Below the pieces are notes generated by a model. That model did no database searches, was not told the DNA's origin, and saw only the letters and a program-made list of their open reading frames with translations. From Prevotellaceae bacterium (GTDB taxonomy: Bacteria; Bacteroidota; Bacteroidia; Bacteroidales; Bacteroidaceae), in contig JAISIN010000042.1 of NCBI GenBank assembly GCA_031262085.1, positions 18,049-82,048 on the forward strand: DNA of 64,000 nucleotides. Direction: 5' to 3'. The position numbers and the translations under genes are program-made. Every line of letters begins with the position of its first letter. The stretch's first letter is position 1. Shown here in pieces: positions 19,960 to 29,110 of this stretch.

Positions 19960-20865
19960 CTATTCCCCTATCTCCCCAATCTCCTTATCCATATACCGCT
20001 TGCGATATTCCTTGGGTGTCAGCTCCATTTCCTTGTGAAAGGCTTTGGAGAAGTGGAAGGGGTCATAATAGCCCAATCGGAAGGCTATCTCTTTGATTTT
20101 ATGGTCGGAGAACTGTAGGTAGCTGCAGGCACGCTGAATGCGCAACTGATTGTAGTATTCCATGGGCGAGAAGGAAGTGCGCTGCAAGAATAAGGTATTG
20201 AATCGCGAAGCGGAATAGCCCACGGCGCGGGCAATGTCTTCCAGCACAATCTTTGTTTCAAGGTTCTCTTTCATGAAGAGAATACTGCGTTCCACGATGT
20301 CACTCTCCTTGATTTTCTTGATTTCGCGGTATTGGGGGATGTACTTTAAGGATGCCAGAAAGTGCATCAGACAGAAGCTGATGTACTCCATATTCTCGGG
20401 GTTGTAGCCCATTTCGAGGTTGCGATACATCTCTTCGAAGAGTTGCATGCGTTCGAAGAGGCGGTTTTGGTCGGAGGCATTGACGTGGATGAGCTTGCCG
20501 ATGATGGAGTGAAACATGTCGACATGCTCGCCCTTGAAGTGCAGCCAGTAGATGCTCCACGGCGCACGGGCATCGGCTCCGTAGGCATGTTGTTCGTTGG
20601 CAGGGATAATGAAGAAGCTGTTGTCGGTGAGTTGCACCCGTTCGCCGCGGCACTCAATCCATCCCTTTCCTTTTTCGCAATAGATAAGAATGTGTTCGGG
20701 AGCACCCGTCTTGCGCACCCGATAATGATATTTGGCATCGGGATAATAGCCGATATGCGTCACATAGAGTTGCTTTGTAATCTCGTTTTGCGCCTGATAG
20801 GTGCGTACACTGTAGGGCGTAACAATGGCTTTTTCGCCTTTAAAACCGTCGGCAAGTTGTTCCAT
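19960..20865 (-). CDS. AraC family transcriptional regulator (cupin sensor plus HTH)
   Basis: HILIYCEKGKGWIECRGERVQL...; DIARAVGYSASRFNTLFLQRTSFSPMEYYNQLRIQRACSYL...IAFRLGYYDPFHFSKAFHKEMELTPKEYRKR. Confidence 0.92.
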   Translation of the reverse strand: MEQLADGFKGEKAIVTPYSVRTYQAQNEITKQLYVTHIGYYPDAKYHYRVRKTGAPEHILIYCEKGKGWIECRGERVQLTDNSFFIIPANEQHAYGADARAPWSIYWLHFKGEHVDMFHSIIGKLIHVNASDQNRLFERMQLFEEMYRNLEMGYNPENMEYISFCLMHFLASLKYIPQYREIKKIKESDIVERSILFMKENLETKIVLEDIARAVGYSASRFNTLFLQRTSFSPMEYYNQLRIQRACSYLQFSDHKIKEIAFRLGYYDPFHFSKAFHKEMELTPKEYRKRYMDKEIGEIGE

Positions 20866-20897
20866 GAAATATAGATTGGGAATTTATGCCGCAAAGA

Positions 20898-20936
20898 TAG
20901 TTGTATTTTACATGCTTTACACACGATTTTGCATTT
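20898..20936 (+). promoter_or_regulatory. Putative AraC operator, two half-sites ATTTTACAT / ATTTTGCAT 21 bp apart
   Basis: 32/39 identical to 28994-29032 with conserved distance to the -7 box. Confidence 0.6.
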
Positions 20937-20956
20937 CCCTATACATTGAAAGCCAC

Positions 20957-20964
20957 TATTTTTG
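20957..20964 (+). promoter_or_regulatory. -7 box TATTTTTG upstream of MFS transporter
   Basis: TAnnTTTG match. Confidence 0.5.
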
Positions 20965-20994
20965 CAACATCATTTAAACGTAATACTTTTGTTT

Positions 20995-22368
20995 ATGAAC
21001 ACATACAAGAAATCTTATCTATTGCTTATCACCTTCGTATCTGCCATGGGCGGATTGCTTTTCGGTTACGATTGGGTGGTGATTGGCGGAGCTAAAATCT
21101 TTTACGAACCCTTTTTCGGGCTTGAAGGCTCGGCAGCCTTGCGCGGCTGGGCAATGAGCAGTGCCCTGATAGGTTGCTTAGTCGGTGCACTTTTAGCCGG
21201 ACTGTGGAGCGACCGTTACGGGCGCAAGAAGATGTTAATCGTGGCGGCGGCACTCTTTACGGCATCGGCTTACGGCACCGGAGCGGTAGATAATTTCTAC
21301 TGGTTCATCTTCTATCGCATATTGGGTGGCTTTGGAATAGGTATTGCCTCCAACATCTCGCCTATCTATATTGCGGAAGTATCACCTGCCCGGGTGCGCG
21401 GAAAGTTCGTCTCGCTCAACCAGCTCACCATCGTGTTGGGCATACTGGCGGCACAGATAGCCAACTGGCTGATTGGCGACTCTTACATGACAGGCGGCGA
21501 TGCGGTTTCGCCCGACGGCATCCGGTGGGCGTGGCGATGGATGTTTTGGGCAGAGCTGGTACCTGCCGTGCTTTTCTTTGTGCTGGCGTTTATCATCCCC
21601 GAAAGCCCCCGCTGGCTGGCTATCAACCGTCAAAAAGAGCATGCCCGACGCATCTTTGCCCACATCGGCGGCGACGAACATGCCGAGGCAGAGCTACGCG
21701 AGGTAGAGGCTTCGCAGCACAAGCAGGAGCAAACCAACTGGCGGGCGCTGCTGCGACCCGATGTGCGCAAGGTACTTATCATCGGCATCGTACTTGCCGT
21801 GTTCCAGCAATGGTGCGGCATCAACGTCATCTTCAACTATGCACACGAAGTATTTTCGGCAGCAGGCTATGCCGTTTCGGATGTGTTGATGAACATTGTG
21901 GTGACAGGTGTGACCAATGTTATCTTTACTTTCGTGGCAATATTCACCGTCGACCGCTGGGGACGCAAGGCACTGATGTACACCGGTTCGGCGGGACTTG
22001 CCGTCATCTACCTGTTGCTGGGGGCAGGCTATTTCCTCGGGTGGAGCGGACTTCCCATGCTGATACTGGTGGTGCTTGCCATTGCCTGCTATGCCATGTC
22101 GCTCGCGCCGGTGGTGTGGGTGGTGCTTTCCGAGATATTCCCCAACCGCATACGGGGTGCAGCCATGGCGGTATCCACCTTCTTTCTGTGGGTGGCAAGC
22201 TTCCTGCTGACCTACACTTTCCCCATTTTAAACGAAGCATTGGGGGCATCGGGAACCTTCTGGATATACGGCGGCATCTGCCTGGCAGGGTTCTTGTTCA
22301 TCCGCTCGTGGTTGCCCGAGACGAAGGGAAAATCATTGGAGGAGATAGAAGAGGAGTTGATAATATAA
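20995..22368 (+). CDS. Sugar porter family MFS transporter
   Basis: MGGLLFGYDWVVIGGA; GLWSDRYGRKKML; IPESPRWLAINRQ; SEIFPNRIRGAAMA; LPETKGKSLEEIE. Confidence 0.93.
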   Translation: MNTYKKSYLLLITFVSAMGGLLFGYDWVVIGGAKIFYEPFFGLEGSAALRGWAMSSALIGCLVGALLAGLWSDRYGRKKMLIVAAALFTASAYGTGAVDNFYWFIFYRILGGFGIGIASNISPIYIAEVSPARVRGKFVSLNQLTIVLGILAAQIANWLIGDSYMTGGDAVSPDGIRWAWRWMFWAELVPAVLFFVLAFIIPESPRWLAINRQKEHARRIFAHIGGDEHAEAELREVEASQHKQEQTNWRALLRPDVRKVLIIGIVLAVFQQWCGINVIFNYAHEVFSAAGYAVSDVLMNIVVTGVTNVIFTFVAIFTVDRWGRKALMYTGSAGLAVIYLLLGAGYFLGWSGLPMLILVVLAIACYAMSLAPVVWVVLSEIFPNRIRGAAMAVSTFFLWVASFLLTYTFPILNEALGASGTFWIYGGICLAGFLFIRSWLPETKGKSLEEIEEELII

Positions 22369-22395
22369 CTTACTATTACGCATGATGACCTACCA

Positions 22396-22436
22396 CCCCG
22401 TCCCATACGGGGCACCCCTCCTCCCGGGAGGAGGGG
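22396..22436. repeat. Paired palindromes (CCCCGT-cccat-ACGGGG and CCCCTCCTCCC|GGGAGGAGGGG), REP-like
   Basis: Perfect 22-bp palindrome at 22415-22436 and hairpin at 22396-22412 in an intergenic gap. Confidence 0.7.
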
Positions 22437-22517
22437 AATTGGGATAGTCATTACTTTACTGAACACGTTGCAGAGACAGAGACAAAGAATGAAGCATATT
22501 CAATAACAATATACTGT

Positions 22518-25500
22518 ATGGAACAGATTACGAATTATCTTATACAACCCACCGTTTCCGAAGCAGGCATTGTGCGTGCTTGGGAGGAGACGGTACAGTT
22601 GCCCACCTACGAGACAGGCACGCCCGAAAAAAATCCTATCTTCCTTGAAAAGCGCGTTTATCAGGGCAGTTCGGGGGCGGTCTATCCCTATCAGGTGATA
22701 GAGAGCGTGGCAGACGAGAAGCACGACCGTCCCTATCGGGCATTCTTTTTAGAGAACGAATACCTCAAAGTGATGATACTGCCCGAATTGGGCGGACGCA
22801 TTCAGATGGCTTACGACAAGGTGCGTAGCCGCCATTTCGTCTACTACAATCAGGTGATTAAGCCGGCACTGGTGGGTCTCACCGGTCCTTGGATATCGGG
22901 CGGCATTGAGTTTAATTGGCCGCAGCATCACCGTCCCGGCACCTTTCTGCCCACCAATTGCTGCATAGAGCAGGGCGCAGACGGCAGTTTTACGGTGTGG
23001 TGCAGCGAGGTGGAGCGCATGTCGCGTACCAAAGGGATGCAGGGCTTCACGCTCTATCCGGGCAAAGCCTACATCGAGATTAACGTGAAGGTGTACAACG
23101 GCACCGTCTCTCCGCAGACCTTCTTGTGGTGGGCAAATCCCGCAGTAGCCGTGGGCGACCATTATCACTCCGTCTTCCCGCCCGACGTACATGCGGTTTT
23201 CGACCACGGCAAGCGCGACGTCTCCAATTTCCCCATCGCCACCGGCATCTACTACAAACAAGATTACTCGGCAGGCGTAGACATTTCGAAGTACAAAAAC
23301 ATCCCCGTACCTACGTCGTACATGGCGGTAAAGTCGAAATACGACTTCGTGGGCGGCTACGATGAGTGCGAGCAGGCAGGCTTGTTACACGTGGCAGACC
23401 ACCACCTGTCGCCCGGCAAGAAGCAGTGGACGTGGGGCAATGGCGACTTCGGACAGGCGTGGGACAGGAACCTGACCGACGAAGACGGACCCTACATCGA
23501 ACTGATGACAGGCGTATATACCGATAATCAACCCGACTTCTCGTGGCTACAGCCCGGCGAAGAGAAGTCGTGGAAGCAATACTTCATGCCATACTCCGAA
23601 GTGGGCTATGTGAAGAATGCTACGAAAGAGGTGATTGTCAACGTAGAGGTGAGCGACGGAAAGGCACATCTCATTGTATATGCCACCTCCGAATTGCCAC
23701 TCGACGTGCAGTTGAAGGATGCGGGCGGATGCCTCTATCTCGACGAAAGCATCACGGCATCGCCTGTCCATATCTACCGCAAAGAGGTAGCCGTGGGCAC
23801 TTGTAAGGCCGAAGAGGTGTGCCTCACGGTGATTCACGAAGGGCGAACCCTGCTGACCTATCAAGCGGATAAGCCCCGCATCGAACCAATCCCCGACCCG
23901 GCAAAAGCAGCCAAACGTCCGCACGAGATAGCATCGATAGAGCAGCTCTTCCTCACCGGTCAGCACTTGGAGCAATACCGACATGCCACTTACAACCCGT
24001 TGGACTATTACGAAGAAGCCCTGCGCCGCGAACCGACCGACATCCGATGCAACAATGCCGTCGGGCTGCTGCTGCTTCGCAAAGGGGCTTTTGCCGAAGC
24101 TGAGCCGTACTTCCGGCGTGCCATCGCTACGCAAACCGAGCGCAATCCCAATCCCTACGATGGCGAACCGTCGTACAATCTGGGCAGATGCCTCAACATG
24201 CTGGACCGGCGCGACGAGGCATACGATGCCTTTTACAAAGCCACTTGGAACAGCGCGTGGCAAGACGCGGGCTACTTTGCCTTGGCACAAACAGACTGCC
24301 TCCGCCACGATTGGGAGACAGCACTCGAGCATATCGACCGCTCGCTGCTGCGCAACTACCACCATCACAAAGCCCGACACCTCAAAAGCGTCGTCCTGCG
24401 CAAGCTGCAATATACGTCTGAAGCCATGGATTGGATCGAAGAATCCCTGACGATAGACCGCTTCAACTTAGGCTGCCTTCTCGAGAAACTGCTGCTTACC
24501 GGCACGGACGAACTGCCCGAAAGCACCATTCATACCACCATGGAGTATGCCTTCGACTATGCTGCCGCCGGACTTTACGACGAAGCATCCCGACTATTGC
24601 TCCATGCCGGAGGCACCTATCCGATGGCACACTACGCACTGGGCTACTTTGCCTCGCGGGCAGGTCACCACCGGCAAGCGCTGAAGCACTATCGTGAAGC
24701 CGCCGCACTGCCTGCCGACGGCTGTTTCCCCAACCGTCCCGAAGAGGTGTGTATTCTGCAAGATGCCATCCGCGTGTGCCCCGACGATGCGCTTGCACAC
24801 TACTATCTGGGCAACTTTTGGTATGCTGCCCGCCGTTACGACGAAGCCCGGTCGTGCTGGGAGCAATCCGTCGCACTCAACCGTCGCTTCCCCACCGTGC
24901 AACGCAACCTTGCATTGGTCTACTTCAATAAATTCAATCGCAAAGAAGAAGCTTGTGCCTTGCTGGAATATGCCTTCGCCTTGGATACAACCGATGCCCG
25001 CATCTTTATGGAACTCGACCAGCTTTACAAACGGATGGGGATGGATATTGCGCTCCGCTTGGAGCAGTACGAACGCCATCCGGCACTGGTGGAACAACGC
25101 GACGACCTCTGCATCGAACGCATCACCCTGCACAACCTGCTGGGTAATCACCGCCAAGCACTGCAACTGATTGCTGCCCGACAATTCCATCCGTGGGAGG
25201 GAGGCGAAGGCAAAATAACCAAGCAATATGTGGTGTGCCACTTCCAACTGGCGCAGGAAGCGATGGCAAACGGCGATTACGAACAAGCCCTCGCCCTGCT
25301 GGATGCCACCGACCGCTATCCGCACAACTTGGGCGAAGGCAAGCTCATCAATGCCGAAGAGAACGACATCAATTACCTCAAAGGCATGGCTTACCGCGCT
25401 TTGGGACGCGAAGAGGAGGCGCTCCGTTATTTCCGCCAAGCGACTGTCGGCTCGTCGGAACCCTGCCAAGCCTTCTACTACAACGACCAGCAGCCCGACC

Positions 25501-25823
25501 AAATCTACTATCAGGGCTTGGCACTGCTGGCACTGGGCGAGACCGACCACGCCAAAGGGCGTTTCAACCGCCTCATCGACTACGGCAAACAGCACCTCTT
25601 CGACGATTGCCACATCGACTATTTTGCCGTCTCACTGCCCGACCTTGCCATTTGGGAAGACGACCTCAACCTGCGCAACCGCCTGCATTGTTATTACCTC
25701 ATCGGCTTGGGCGAGCAGGGACTGGGGCACACCGACGAAGCACGCACCTATCTTGCCAAGGCGCTGGAGCTGGACAACAGCAACATGGACATCCTGTTTC
25801 ACTTCAACAAACTAACACCATGA
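22518..25823 (+). CDS. DUF5107 domain plus tetratricopeptide repeat protein
   Basis: FFLENEYLKVMILPELGGRIQMAYDKV...WISGGIEFNWPQHHRPGTF; extensive TPRs in the C-terminal half. Confidence 0.88.
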   Translation: MEQITNYLIQPTVSEAGIVRAWEETVQLPTYETGTPEKNPIFLEKRVYQGSSGAVYPYQVIESVADEKHDRPYRAFFLENEYLKVMILPELGGRIQMAYDKVRSRHFVYYNQVIKPALVGLTGPWISGGIEFNWPQHHRPGTFLPTNCCIEQGADGSFTVWCSEVERMSRTKGMQGFTLYPGKAYIEINVKVYNGTVSPQTFLWWANPAVAVGDHYHSVFPPDVHAVFDHGKRDVSNFPIATGIYYKQDYSAGVDISKYKNIPVPTSYMAVKSKYDFVGGYDECEQAGLLHVADHHLSPGKKQWTWGNGDFGQAWDRNLTDEDGPYIELMTGVYTDNQPDFSWLQPGEEKSWKQYFMPYSEVGYVKNATKEVIVNVEVSDGKAHLIVYATSELPLDVQLKDAGGCLYLDESITASPVHIYRKEVAVGTCKAEEVCLTVIHEGRTLLTYQADKPRIEPIPDPAKAAKRPHEIASIEQLFLTGQHLEQYRHATYNPLDYYEEALRREPTDIRCNNAVGLLLLRKGAFAEAEPYFRRAIATQTERNPNPYDGEPSYNLGRCLNMLDRRDEAYDAFYKATWNSAWQDAGYFALAQTDCLRHDWETALEHIDRSLLRNYHHHKARHLKSVVLRKLQYTSEAMDWIEESLTIDRFNLGCLLEKLLLTGTDELPESTIHTTMEYAFDYAAAGLYDEASRLLLHAGGTYPMAHYALGYFASRAGHHRQALKHYREAAALPADGCFPNRPEEVCILQDAIRVCPDDALAHYYLGNFWYAARRYDEARSCWEQSVALNRRFPTVQRNLALVYFNKFNRKEEACALLEYAFALDTTDARIFMELDQLYKRMGMDIALRLEQYERHPALVEQRDDLCIERITLHNLLGNHRQALQLIAARQFHPWEGGEGKITKQYVVCHFQLAQEAMANGDYEQALALLDATDRYPHNLGEGKLINAEENDINYLKGMAYRALGREEEALRYFRQATVGSSEPCQAFYYNDQQPDQIYYQGLALLALGETDHAKGRFNRLIDYGKQHLFDDCHIDYFAVSLPDLAIWEDDLNLRNRLHCYYLIGLGEQGLGHTDEARTYLAKALELDNSNMDILFHFNKLTP

Positions 25824-26995
25824 TACAGATTAAAAAACTACGCAGCATAGCCTATTCGCTGCTCTTCCTTGCCCTCGCCGCTTGCGGAGGCAATCATTCG
25901 AACGAACCGGATAACCCCACGCCGGAAGCTACGGTGATGCTCCGTGGCGGCGACCTCTCGGAACTGACCTACATCGAACGCATGGGAGGCAAGTTCTACG
26001 ACAACGGTGTAGCGCAGGATTGCATCGAGATACTCAAGCGCTACGGCTTCAACATCGCCCGCCTCCGCCTCTACAACGACCCGGGCAACCCTGCCTTCTC
26101 TCCTTCTAACCGCTTGCCCGCAGGCATTCAGAATCCCGAAGACATCTTACGTCTTGCCCGCCGCGTCAAAGCTGCCGGCATGCAGATTCAGCTCACTTTC
26201 CATTACAGCGACTACTGGACTAACGCCGGCGAGCAAACCAAGCCGCACGAATGGGAGGGACTGAGCTACGCCGCCCTGAAGCAGGCGGTGTACGATTTCA
26301 CGTTCGACTTCATGTCGCAGATGAAAGCCCAAGGCACCACCCCCGAATACGTTTCGCTGGGCAATGAAACCGGCGGCGGACTGCTCTTCCCCGACGGCGA
26401 CTACAACCACTTCGCCCAAATGGCAGAACTGTTCAACCAAGGCTACGATGCTGTGAAAGCCGTTGCACCCGATGCCATAGTTATCATCCACTTGCCCGAT
26501 GCCGGCAATCGCGACACCTTCGACTGGTTCTTCGGCGAACTGAAAAAGCACGGCGGTAAGTACGACATGATCGGCGCTTCGTACTATCCCTTCTGGACGA
26601 AGAAGACGGTGGACGAGATGCGCTCGTGGGCAGACTATATATCTACCAAATGGAACAAAGAGATCTTTATCATGGAGACAGCTTACAAGTGGCACCCCAC
26701 CCTGCCCGACGGCGTATCGCCCGGACAGTTGGTCGACAACGGTCCCTACGAAACCATCTATCCCTCCTCGCCGCAGGGACAGCACGATTTTATGGTCGAG
26801 TTGGTAGCGGGTATCAAGAAGGTGGCAGGCGGTCGCGTGAAAGGGTTTCTTTATTGGGACCCAATCATGATTGCCGTGCCCGGCGTAGGCTGGGAGCTGG
26901 GCGGACCGAATGTGGTGAGCAACGCTACGCTCTTCGATTTCGACGGTCGGGCGCTACCGGCGCTGGAGGTGTTTGGGAATGATTTTTTTGAATAA
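25820..26995 (+). CDS. Glycoside hydrolase family 53 (arabinogalactan endo-beta-1,4-galactanase) lipoprotein
   Basis: MIQIKKLRSIAYSLLFLALAACGG lipobox; RGGDLSELTYIERMGGKFYDNG; YVSLGNETGGGLLFP; FIMETAYKWHP. Confidence 0.92.
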   Translation: MIQIKKLRSIAYSLLFLALAACGGNHSNEPDNPTPEATVMLRGGDLSELTYIERMGGKFYDNGVAQDCIEILKRYGFNIARLRLYNDPGNPAFSPSNRLPAGIQNPEDILRLARRVKAAGMQIQLTFHYSDYWTNAGEQTKPHEWEGLSYAALKQAVYDFTFDFMSQMKAQGTTPEYVSLGNETGGGLLFPDGDYNHFAQMAELFNQGYDAVKAVAPDAIVIIHLPDAGNRDTFDWFFGELKKHGGKYDMIGASYYPFWTKKTVDEMRSWADYISTKWNKEIFIMETAYKWHPTLPDGVSPGQLVDNGPYETIYPSSPQGQHDFMVELVAGIKKVAGGRVKGFLYWDPIMIAVPGVGWELGGPNVVSNATLFDFDGRALPALEVFGNDFFE

Positions 26996-27005
26996 AACAA
27001 ATCAG

Positions 27006-27141
27006 GGCAACCCCACGTCCGAGCGCAACAAATATATGGTGTTGCGACTTGATTTCTCCAAACTACAAGTAGGAGATACGATGGGGGATATGAAAGAGAA
27101 CTTCAACAAATTAGTTTGCCCGCTGCTTAAAGGTTCTAAAG
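27006..27141 (+). pseudogene. Possible fragment of an AAA-ATPase gene
   Basis: In-frame remnant NKYMVLRLDFSKLQVGDTMGDMKENFNKLVCPLLKG truncated at the start of the inverted-repeat-bounded array. Confidence 0.4.
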
Positions 27142-27364
27142 TTTCGCAAGTATCTCAGTAGATATAACAGATTGTCCTGCGGCAGAAAAAGAATTGTCCT
27201 GCGGTAGAAAAAGAATTGTCCTGCGGCAGAAAAAGAATTGTCCTGCGGCAGAAAAAGAATTGTCCTGCCGCAGAAACTTTTTTGTCCTGCGCGGGAAAAA
27301 AAAATTTCCCGCTGGAGAAAATAAATTTTCCCGCGCGGGAAAAACAGAAAAGATACTTGCGAAA
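27142..27364. repeat. Inverted-repeat-bounded array of 8 x 22-bp dyad-containing units
   Basis: TTTCGCAAGTATCT (27142-27155) / AGATACTTGCGAAA (27351-27364); ttgtcctgcggcagaaaaagaa units starting 27172, 27194, 27216, 27238, 27260, 27282, 27304, 27326. Confidence 0.9.
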
Positions 27365-27580
27365 GCTCAGAAAGGTTTTATGCACGGAAGTCTCGGCTAT
27401 CTCGTCTGTTGTTACGGGTTTGCCCACGGTTACCGATTGCGGTTACGCATGAACTCTATGTGCGGTAACATTCCGTCTTGCCATCGGTAACGATATTCGT
27501 TAGGGGGGTCTCCATTAGCGTTAGTGGAGAAGCACTGTCTGAAAAGCGAGGCTCTACGGCGTGGATCAACTGCGTGATTA

Positions 27581-27645
27581 CGCCAATTACTAAAGTGAAA
27601 ACGCGCCAATTACTAAAATAAAAACGCGCCAATTACTAAAACTCC
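27581..27645. repeat. Three 23-bp direct repeats cgccaattactaaaryraaaacg
   Basis: Copies begin at 27581, 27604 and 27627, just upstream of the -7 box of the DUF4143 gene. Confidence 0.85.
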
Positions 27646-27657
27646 AGATATCTTCGT

Positions 27658-27665
27658 TACATTTG
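27658..27665 (+). promoter_or_regulatory. -7 box TACATTTG upstream of DUF4143 ATPase
   Basis: TAnnTTTG match. Confidence 0.5.
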
Positions 27666-27686
27666 CAGCCCAAAAATAAGATATAA

Positions 27687-28955
27687 ATGGCTGAATCTAA
27701 GTATTATCCTCGCACATGCGACCCTTTGGTAAACATGAAGCTATCTTCTTCGGGCGCATTGCTTATTGAGGGACCGAAATGGTGTGGAAAAACCCGAACA
27801 GGGCTACACGCGTCGAAAAGCGCTCTCTATATGCAAGATCCCGACAAAGGTGCCGGATATTTGCATTTGGCAGATACCATGCCGTCGCGTCTTCTGGAAG
27901 GAGCTAAGCCACGTCTGATAGACGAATGGCAAGAAGCTCCCGTTTTGTGGGATGCCATCAGATTTGATGTCGACCGAACAGGCGAATGGGGTCAATACAT
28001 ATTGACCGGTTCTGCTGTTCCCCGCGACGACCGGAAGCCAAAGCATACGGGTACGGGACGAATATCACGTCTCCGTATGCGTCCCATGTCATTGTTCGAA
28101 TCGGAGGAATCAACCGGTAGCGTCTCGTTGAAAAGTTTGTTTGAAGGACAAGCAGAGATTGTCGGTGAAAGCCTATTGACCATCCCCGACATTGCCGAGA
28201 TTATTTGCAGAGGCGGATGGCCGGAAACCGTAGTCAAAGGTAGCCGTTCGGAACAGGTTGCTCGCAACTATATTGATGCCGTTATTAATATGGATGTACA
28301 GAGAGTGGACGGGATCGACAGAAACCCGCAACGGGTACGGCAGCTATTGCGCTCGTATGCCAGAAATATATCAACCCTCGCAACCCTATCGACCATACTT
28401 AATGATGTCAAATCGAACGATACCACATTCTCCGAGCCAACTATGTATAGCTATCTTAATGCCCTCCGTCGAATATTCCTGATAGAAGATATTCCGGCGT
28501 GGAAGCCATCCTTACGATCGAAATCAGCCATTCGTGCTTCCGATAAGCGCCAATTTGTCGACCCGTCCATCGCCACTGCCGTTATGCTTACCAACGCGGA
28601 TACGATTCTCGATGATTTTGAATATTTCGGCTTTCTTTTCGAATCGCTTGTTGCCAGAGACTTGCGCATTTATTCACAAGTAATAGACGGCGAAATATAC
28701 CACTATCGGGATAAAGATAAGCTCGAAGCCGACCTGATTATCCGCTTGTACGACAACCGTTGGGCTGCCGTTGAAGTCAAACTGGGCAATAAAGGAATTG
28801 AAGAAGGAGCTAAGCATCTCTGCGAATTACGGCAAAAAGTGGATACCTCAAAAGTAGGAGAACCGGCATTCTTGATGATCGTAACCGGTGGACAATTCGC
28901 ATACAAGCGCAAAGATGGTGTGCTGGTGGTACCCATAGGCTGCCTGAGGGAGTAA
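27687..28955 (+). CDS. AAA ATPase with DUF4143 (PD-(D/E)XK-like) C-terminus
   Basis: GALLIEGPKWCGKTRTGLHASKS; RLIDEWQEAPVLWDAIRFDVD; LTGSAVPRDD; SIATAVM...FLFESLVARDLRIYSQ; EADLIIRLYDNRWAAVEVKLG. Confidence 0.9.
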   Translation: MAESKYYPRTCDPLVNMKLSSSGALLIEGPKWCGKTRTGLHASKSALYMQDPDKGAGYLHLADTMPSRLLEGAKPRLIDEWQEAPVLWDAIRFDVDRTGEWGQYILTGSAVPRDDRKPKHTGTGRISRLRMRPMSLFESEESTGSVSLKSLFEGQAEIVGESLLTIPDIAEIICRGGWPETVVKGSRSEQVARNYIDAVINMDVQRVDGIDRNPQRVRQLLRSYARNISTLATLSTILNDVKSNDTTFSEPTMYSYLNALRRIFLIEDIPAWKPSLRSKSAIRASDKRQFVDPSIATAVMLTNADTILDDFEYFGFLFESLVARDLRIYSQVIDGEIYHYRDKDKLEADLIIRLYDNRWAAVEVKLGNKGIEEGAKHLCELRQKVDTSKVGEPAFLMIVTGGQFAYKRKDGVLVVPIGCLRE

Positions 28956-28993
28956 GTCAACATTGTGAAAGGTTGCAATTCTTTTAATGATTA

Positions 28994-29032
28994 TAGTCGT
29001 ATTCTACATGCTTTGCCCCCAATTTTACATTT
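28994..29032 (+). promoter_or_regulatory. Second copy of putative AraC operator (ATTCTACAT / ATTTTACAT, 21-bp spacing)
   Basis: 32/39 identical to 20898-20936. Confidence 0.6.
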
Positions 29033-29051
29033 TTCATCGCTGCGAATGCAC

Positions 29052-29059
29052 TACTTTTG
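29052..29059 (+). promoter_or_regulatory. -7 box TACTTTTG upstream of GH35
   Basis: TAnnTTTG match. Confidence 0.5.
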
Positions 29060-29110
29060 TCTCCCGTAAACAACATATTATTATCATCCTTTCACATACT
29101 GCATACGCTT

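Noticed and set aside
25193-25819. N-terminal extension of the GH53 ORF as listed in the ORF track
   Set aside because: It overlaps the DUF5107-TPR gene out of frame; a proper lipoprotein start is at 25820.
27172-27347. Possible CRISPR array
   Set aside because: Units are contiguous 22-bp copies with no unique spacers and no cas genes nearby; same reasoning applies to 40290-40446 and 50486-50628.
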